Origin: Acidimicrobiaceae bacterium
Lineage (GTDB): Bacteria; Actinomycetota; Acidimicrobiia; Acidimicrobiales; UBA8190
Length of the DNA: 64,000 nt
NCBI GenBank assembly: GCA_003151955.1
Contig: PLZB01000019.1
Location: 1-64,000, forward strand
Direction: 5' to 3'
Numbering within the stretch: position 1 is the stretch's first letter; the number at the start of each line of letters is the position of its first letter. The notes under the pieces are model-generated. The model was given only the letters and a program-made list of their open reading frames with translations. It was not told where the DNA came from and ran no database searches. This document shows, one piece after another, positions 59,394 through 64,000 of the stretch. Position numbers and translations under genes: made by a program.

Positions 59394-61490
59394 TCAGCCC
59401 GGGGTCGTCGTGGTGGTGGTGCCGGCGGCGGCGTTGGGGTCGGAGGGCCCGAAGATGAAGCCGGCCAGGGCCCCGGCCAGGGCCGCCTTGGCCTTGATGG
59501 CGGGATCGGTGGAGGCCGCCGCGTCGGCCAGGGCGGTGGTGACCGCAGCCCGGGCCTGGAGCTCGCCGATGGGCTTCAGGGGGGTCAGGGGCTGGCTCGG
59601 GACGGCCACGTTCCCGACGGTGACCGTGTAGTCGACGGCCCTGAGCGAGTACAGGTTCGGGGTGGGATCGGCCTGGGGGGCGATGGAGGCGAGCCGGCTC
59701 CCGTCGGGCTCGGTCACCACGGTGTCGACCTTGGCCTGGCCGGAGACCGAGACCGTCCCGGGGACACCCGGCGGGATGTACACCAGCGTCTCCGCCCCGT
59801 GGTCACCGGTCGCCACCGTCTTGAACCCGGCGGGAAGCTTCGCCTCGAGGACGAAGGTCCGGACCGTGGGGTCGTAGACGTAGCCGACGATCTCACCCAC
59901 GACGGCCCGGGGCTCGATCCGGGCCAGGAGGCTCTGGCGGCTGGGGATGAGGTTGTCGGGGCCGGGCACGGTCCGGGGGTCCCCGGAGCCGGGGGTCCCG
60001 TCCGAGGTGGTCCGGTAGCTGGTCGTCAGCCCGCGGACGCACCAGCAGTCCCCGGCCACTCCCGAGAGGCCCTTCCAGGCCCAGACGGTCGAGCCGGTCT
60101 GGGTGGCGTCCTGGGCCGCCGTCTCCCCGGCCAGGACGTCTGCGTCGCTCCCGGAGTTGTCCCCGAACTCGGTGGTGAGGACGGCGGAGTGCATGGCCTG
60201 GGCTTCGGCCATGGCCGTCTGGTAGCCGAAGTCGTAGGAGGGGGGGTAGGGGCTGTTCTGGGCGGTGTAGCCCATGAAGGAGTCGGCGGTGAAGGCATGG
60301 GTGTAGACGTGGGGGGCGTAGACGAGGTTGGGGTAGGAGCTGAAGGGGGCGCTGACCTCGATGGAGAAGTCGGTGAGGTTCCGGTCGGCCATGGGCTCGT
60401 AGAAGACGGCCTGCTGGGAGACGTTGGCCTCCTGGGGATAGGCGCAGGTCCCCGAGGCGTAGACGACGGTCGAGGTGCAGGTGGCCATGCCGTCACGGAC
60501 CCCGGTGAGGGCCTCGGTGACCCGCTTGTAGAAGGGGTAGAGGTCCTGGGCCGAGGCCTGGTAGACGTCGGTGAGGGGGGGATAGGCGAGCGAACCGGGC
60601 TGGGGCTCGTTCATGATCTCGTAGCCGAGGACGGTGGGGTCCCCGGTGAACCGGTCGGCCAGGGCGGTGAGGGCCCCGATGTAGTGGTCCTGGAGGCCCG
60701 GTCCCGGGGAGGAGCCCAGGTTCCCGGCCACGGGGTGGTTGTGCCAGAACTCGGAGAAGGCGGCCGAGGAGGCCGGGTTGAGGGCGGCCTGGCCCTCGAA
60801 GGCACAGGCGGGCTTCCCGTCGGTGAAGACGGCCCAGGCCGGGGCCCCGTCCGACCCTCCCGAGGGGCTGCATCCGGCCGGGGTGGTCCCGGCCGGAGCG
60901 GGGAGGATGAACCGGGAGTACTGGTCCTGGTGCATGTCGAGGATGACGTAGATCCCCTGTTGCCTGGCCCAGCCCACCACCTGGGCCACCCGGCTCAGGT
61001 AGGTCGGGGCGTAGGTCCCCGGGGTCGGCTCCAGCTGGGACCAGTTGAGGACGAGCCGGACGACGTCGAAGCCGAGCTGGCGCATCTGGGCGAAGTCGTC
61101 CCCGCTCCCCGGGGCCGTCGACTGGGAGAACTCCGCCTTGGCGGCCTCCACCTCGCAGAGGGGGGGCTGGGGGATGAGGGGGGAGGCCGTCGGGCAGGTC
61201 CCGGCGTAGGCGGCGGGGTCGACCGGGAAGATGGCCGGCCCCCCGTTGGCGTCGGGGTAGGCCACGTCCTGCATTCCCACGGCGGCGACCCCCCGGAGGA
61301 TGACCTCCCGGCCGGCCGGGTCGGCCAGGTAGGGGGTCCGGTCGGGGGCGGAGGCGGGAGGGATGACGACGTGGAGGTAGGGGAGGACGGGGGCCCCCGA
61401 CCCCACCGGGGTGGGCGCCCCGGGTGAGGAGCAGCCGGCCAGGAGCCCGGCCGTGAGCATGGCGGCCAGGAGGACCCCACTCCGCCTCAC
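59394..61490 (-). CDS. GH5 lipoprotein, endoglycosylceramidase-like
   Basis: A 698-residue secreted lipoprotein. The signal peptide ends in the lipobox LLAGC (about residues 18-22). The GH5 barrel has FDVVRLVLNWSQLEPTPG, GIYVILDMHQDQYS, the acid/base Glu in GYEIMNEPQPG (about 294) and the nucleophile Glu in LTTEFGDNSG (about 440). DMHQD plus this order is typical of endoglycoceramidases and related GH5 enzymes. A C-terminal beta domain and a Thr-rich tail follow. GTG 61490 overlaps the transporter stop as GTGA, so enzyme and transporter are co-expressed. Glycolipid as substrate is inference. Confidence 0.88.
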   Translation of the reverse strand: MRRSGVLLAAMLTAGLLAGCSSPGAPTPVGSGAPVLPYLHVVIPPASAPDRTPYLADPAGREVILRGVAAVGMQDVAYPDANGGPAIFPVDPAAYAGTCPTASPLIPQPPLCEVEAAKAEFSQSTAPGSGDDFAQMRQLGFDVVRLVLNWSQLEPTPGTYAPTYLSRVAQVVGWARQQGIYVILDMHQDQYSRFILPAPAGTTPAGCSPSGGSDGAPAWAVFTDGKPACAFEGQAALNPASSAAFSEFWHNHPVAGNLGSSPGPGLQDHYIGALTALADRFTGDPTVLGYEIMNEPQPGSLAYPPLTDVYQASAQDLYPFYKRVTEALTGVRDGMATCTSTVVYASGTCAYPQEANVSQQAVFYEPMADRNLTDFSIEVSAPFSSYPNLVYAPHVYTHAFTADSFMGYTAQNSPYPPSYDFGYQTAMAEAQAMHSAVLTTEFGDNSGSDADVLAGETAAQDATQTGSTVWAWKGLSGVAGDCWCVRGLTTSYRTTSDGTPGSGDPRTVPGPDNLIPSRQSLLARIEPRAVVGEIVGYVYDPTVRTFVLEAKLPAGFKTVATGDHGAETLVYIPPGVPGTVSVSGQAKVDTVVTEPDGSRLASIAPQADPTPNLYSLRAVDYTVTVGNVAVPSQPLTPLKPIGELQARAAVTTALADAAASTDPAIKAKAALAGALAGFIFGPSDPNAAAGTTTTTTPG

Positions 61491-63052
61491 CCGCCCTCTC
61501 CGGGCTCGGACCCCTCGACCGCCCCGGACTCCCCCGAGTCCCCGGGGAGGGCGGGACCGGGCATGGCCCAGACCGGATCCTCGACGTCGTCCTCGTCGAT
61601 GGGAGGCCCCGGGGGGGCGTAGGGGTCTCCGAGGATGGTCCGGGCCGTCACGAACCAGGAGGTGGCGTCGGCGTCCTCGGCCGTGATGACCCCACCGAGG
61701 AGGGAGTTGTCCCGGCGGAAGGTCTGGTCGAGGATGCTGTCCCCGATCCGCTCCAGGAGCTCCCCCGCCGGGGGGACCCGCCGGGACCACTCCGGGACCT
61801 TCAGCCCGGTCATGACCAGTCCGTTCACCAGGTAGACGGCGGCGGGGAAGAGCCAGATGACCCGGTAGTTGTGGGTGAGGTCGACGGCCCAGGCGGCCAG
61901 GAAGGAGAAGAGGAGGGCCGTCACGCTGAAGGGGGCCACCAGCTTCCCGAGGATCTCCCCCATCCCCCCCTCGGTCGGGAGGAGCTGGAGGAGCATCGTC
62001 AGGGTCGAGAAGACGAAGGCGCAGAAGAGGGGGGACCCGACGATGGCCAGGACGACGGACTGCCAGAAGTGGGTCGAGAAGTACTGGACGACGAGGAACC
62101 CCGACCCGATGATCGGGGTGGCCACGGCCACCGCCTTCCGGGAGAAGACCCGGCTGATGAGGAGCCCGACGGGCAGGCCGAACAGGATGGAGGGGACCCC
62201 GGTGATCCAGCCCGCCAGCGTCTGGATCCCGGCCCCGGCGTGCTGGACCTGCTGGAAGTAGACGATGGCCAGGTAGCTCGTGGCCGAGATCCCCGACCAG
62301 AAGAGGAAGATCCCCCAGAGGAGGACCTTGGCGTTCGGGACGGCCCGGATCCTGGCCCACTCCTCCCGGAAGGGCCGGGGGGCCTCGGCCCGGTCCGCCT
62401 CGACCAGCTCCTGCACCGCCGGGGCCTCCCGGACCAGGAGGACCACCATCACGGCGGCGATGACCATGATGAGGGCGGCGAGCCGGAAGGGGAGGTTGTA
62501 GGTCGAGGGGACATTCGTCTTCCAGGTCGAGATGGCCGTGACCTTGATCACGAAGCTGACGCCGATCCCGAGGATGGTGATGGCGAGGACCGCCTTCAGG
62601 GTCCGGCTCTTCCCGAAGGTCTCGGGAATGGCGGCGATGTTGTTCAGCTGGAAGATCACGCTGGCCGTCTTCACCACCAGGATCAGCCCCACCAGGGGCC
62701 AGTAGCCCCCCACCATGGTGTAGGCCCAGGTACAGACCCCCATGAGGGCCAGCCCGGCTGAAAGGTAGGGGACCCGCCGGCCGGACGCGAACCGGGTCCG
62801 GTCGCTCAACCGGCCCAGGAGGGGGTAGGCCAGCCAGCCCACGATCCGGTTGGCCGTCAGGGCCAGGGTGATGGCCACCGCCCCCGAGCTCCGGTGGGTG
62901 ACGAGAAGGGTGAGGAGGACCCCCGAGACGGCCAGGTTGGCCCGGGGGGCGACGAACCCCACCGTCAGCCCGACCAGGCTCCCCAGCCGCATGGCGTTCA
63001 GAGGCTCTCCCCCGGGCCCCGTCGGGACCGCCTCTGTCTCCGGCTCCGTCAA
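61487..63052 (-). CDS. MFS/GPH-type sugar transporter
   Basis: A 521-residue membrane protein with 12 predicted helices. GRLSDRTRFASGRRVPYLSAGLALM between helices 2 and 3 resembles the GPH (MelB-like) signature 'D.TR...GRRRPY'. The C-terminal ~90 residues are hydrophilic and acidic (IDEDDVEDPVWAMPG). The start is uncertain: TTG 63052 gives a short cytoplasmic lead, with GGGAAGG very close; ATG 62992 begins at the first helix. It overlaps the GH5 gene, suggesting uptake of the sugar released by that enzyme. Confidence 0.85.
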   Translation of the reverse strand: MTEPETEAVPTGPGGEPLNAMRLGSLVGLTVGFVAPRANLAVSGVLLTLLVTHRSSGAVAITLALTANRIVGWLAYPLLGRLSDRTRFASGRRVPYLSAGLALMGVCTWAYTMVGGYWPLVGLILVVKTASVIFQLNNIAAIPETFGKSRTLKAVLAITILGIGVSFVIKVTAISTWKTNVPSTYNLPFRLAALIMVIAAVMVVLLVREAPAVQELVEADRAEAPRPFREEWARIRAVPNAKVLLWGIFLFWSGISATSYLAIVYFQQVQHAGAGIQTLAGWITGVPSILFGLPVGLLISRVFSRKAVAVATPIIGSGFLVVQYFSTHFWQSVVLAIVGSPLFCAFVFSTLTMLLQLLPTEGGMGEILGKLVAPFSVTALLFSFLAAWAVDLTHNYRVIWLFPAAVYLVNGLVMTGLKVPEWSRRVPPAGELLERIGDSILDQTFRRDNSLLGGVITAEDADATSWFVTARTILGDPYAPPGPPIDEDDVEDPVWAMPGPALPGDSGESGAVEGSEPGEGG

Positions 63053-63206
63053 CGCCTTCCCCCCACTCCGTCCGACCCCCTCGATCGCCGGCCGCCCCCG
63101 GGGCGAGCCGCCCGCAGCCTACGACCTCACCGGCTCCGGCGGCGGACGGTCGGCCGTGGTCTTCCTCCCCTACCCCCGGAGACCCCCGGGCGCCATGATG
63201 GGGGCC

Positions 63207-63557
63207 ATGACCGAGGATCACTCCCCCGACGAGCCCCAGGGCACCGAGACCTTCGAGCAGGGGGACGAGGCCCTGGCCGAGTCCTCCCGGATCGACCCCG
63301 ACTTCCTCGAGGCCCTCGAGCTCGATCCCTCCCTCGAGCCCTCCCTCCAGCTCGACGAGCGGGAGCTCGAGGAGGCCGGGGCCGAATTCGACGACCCCGA
63401 GGACATCGTCCTCCTCGACGGGGGGATCGACGACCCCGACGGCCGGGAGGGCCCCACCCCACGGAGGCTGGCCCGGGAGGCCGACCACGAGGGCTGGGAC
63501 CTCGACACCCCGGTGGCGGGAACCCCCGACGGGGCGGAGGACGGGGCCGAAGCCTGA
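63207..63557 (+). CDS. Highly acidic hypothetical protein
   Basis: A 116-residue protein, about a third Asp and Glu, e.g. FLEALELDPSLEPSLQLDER and EFDDPEDIVLLDGGIDDPD. No domain recognised; probably disordered. ATG codons at 63195 and 63198 are alternatives; CATGAT lies 7 nt before ATG 63207. It diverges from the transporter gene and converges with the membrane protein at the window end. Confidence 0.5.
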   Translation: MTEDHSPDEPQGTETFEQGDEALAESSRIDPDFLEALELDPSLEPSLQLDERELEEAGAEFDDPEDIVLLDGGIDDPDGREGPTPRRLAREADHEGWDLDTPVAGTPDGAEDGAEA

Positions 63558-63576
63558 CCCCAGGGACCGGGGCCGG

Positions 63577-64000
63577 TCAGGCCGGCTCCCCGGTCCCCTC
63601 CCCCTCCATCTCCTCGAAGAGGAGCATCCAGCCCACGGCCAGCCCCACGAAGACGAGGAGGGTCAGGAGGGTGGCCTCCACCTGGAGGGGCTTGACCCGC
63701 ATCCCGGCGTCGTGGAGGAGGGAGGGGACGACGGCGACCGCCCCGACGACGCTGAAGAGGGCCGCGGCCACTCCGGCCCCCACCCGGTCCGCCATCGAGT
63801 GCCGCCGCCCCTTCGAGGCCAGGGAGAGGAAGCTCATGAGCCCGGGGAGGGCGAACTGGAGGGAGACGACCGAGGCCCGCCGCCGGTGGTGACTGCTCCC
63901 GGCCCACTCCCGGTGCCGGGTCTGGACCACGAGGAACCAGAGGCCGAGGACCGTGATGGAGAGGGCGGGCGACTCCGGATCAGGTCGGGGGGAGGACGGC
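63577..64000 (-). CDS. Membrane protein, 5' end off window
   Basis: At least 140 C-terminal residues are in one frame that is open to the right edge, so the start lies beyond the window. Four hydrophobic segments are visible: ALSITVLGLWFLVVQ, VVSLQFALPGLMSFLSLA, GAGVAAALFSVVGAVAVVPSLL and TLLTLLVFVGLAVGWMLLF. A basic stretch (RHREWAGSSHHRRRAS) separates the first two. The end is acidic (EEMEGEGTGEPA). No family recognised. Confidence 0.65.
   Translation of the reverse strand, partial: PSSPRPDPESPALSITVLGLWFLVVQTRHREWAGSSHHRRRASVVSLQFALPGLMSFLSLASKGRRHSMADRVGAGVAAALFSVVGAVAVVPSLLHDAGMRVKPLQVEATLLTLLVFVGLAVGWMLLFEEMEGEGTGEPA

Overview
The window is very GC-rich chromosomal DNA of an actinobacterium. 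Three things point there: a mycothiol-ligase-type MshC, an F420-dependent NADP reductase, and an InhA-type enoyl reductase. The gene group thrS / HIT (AP4A phosphorylase-like) / pgsA1-like also recalls mycobacterial order. A secreted protein with 'VASDGGIFAFG' repeats suggests the class Acidimicrobiia, but that is a guess from memory of such repeats. Many transcription units appear to begin with a leaderless start: a TAnnnT hexamer 6-8 nt before an ATG or GTG.

Layout. 1-9.3 kb is housekeeping: a partial CDP-alcohol phosphatidyltransferase, an EF-G-like GTPase, then a minus-strand operon npdG-mshC-thrS-HIT-proline-rich protein, with inhA-like fabI and an NTF2-like gene divergent to it. 9.2-13.5 kb is a toxin-antitoxin patch: hipBA, an orphan Xre/MbcA/ParS-type antitoxin, a Phd-like protein and a vapBC-like pair. 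13.5-17.6 kb holds a GH3 glycosidase, an exported protein and a broken junction between a DUF488 gene and a P-type ATPase remnant.

17.6-50.6 kb carries most of adenosylcobalamin synthesis in three blocks. A minus-strand operon under a cobalamin riboswitch (cobU-cobS-cbiB-cobC-cobQ-cobN-chlID) covers late steps and an ATP-dependent cobaltochelatase. A plus-strand cobO-cobB pair lies at 32-34 kb. A tightly overlapping plus-strand operon at 43-51 kb (cobI-cobM-cbiD-cobL-cbiG/cobJ-ferredoxin-cobH-cbiX) builds the corrin ring. Genes for both early (CbiX) and late (CobN/ChlID) cobalt insertion are present; no precorrin-6A reductase gene is seen. Between the blocks lie a degenerate ATP-grasp membrane protein, a Nudix hydrolase, two VOC proteins, a GGDEF-EAL protein with a structured leader, vapBC, a solitary MNT nucleotidyltransferase, a two- or three-gene unit pairing an AdoMet-decarboxylase-like protein with a FeeM/autoinducer-synthase-like acyltransferase, and an ECF sigma factor overlapping a double-propeller membrane protein.

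50.6-52.9 kb is a decayed island: a frameshifted tyrosine-recombinase-like pseudogene, a truncated GGDEF gene and non-coding DNA. 52.9-64 kb holds a methyltransferase, the repeat-rich secreted protein, a third vapBC-like pair with a palindromic operator, an aldehyde dehydrogenase, small unknown proteins, an esterase, a GH5 lipoprotein coupled to a sugar-type transporter, and a membrane protein running off the right end.
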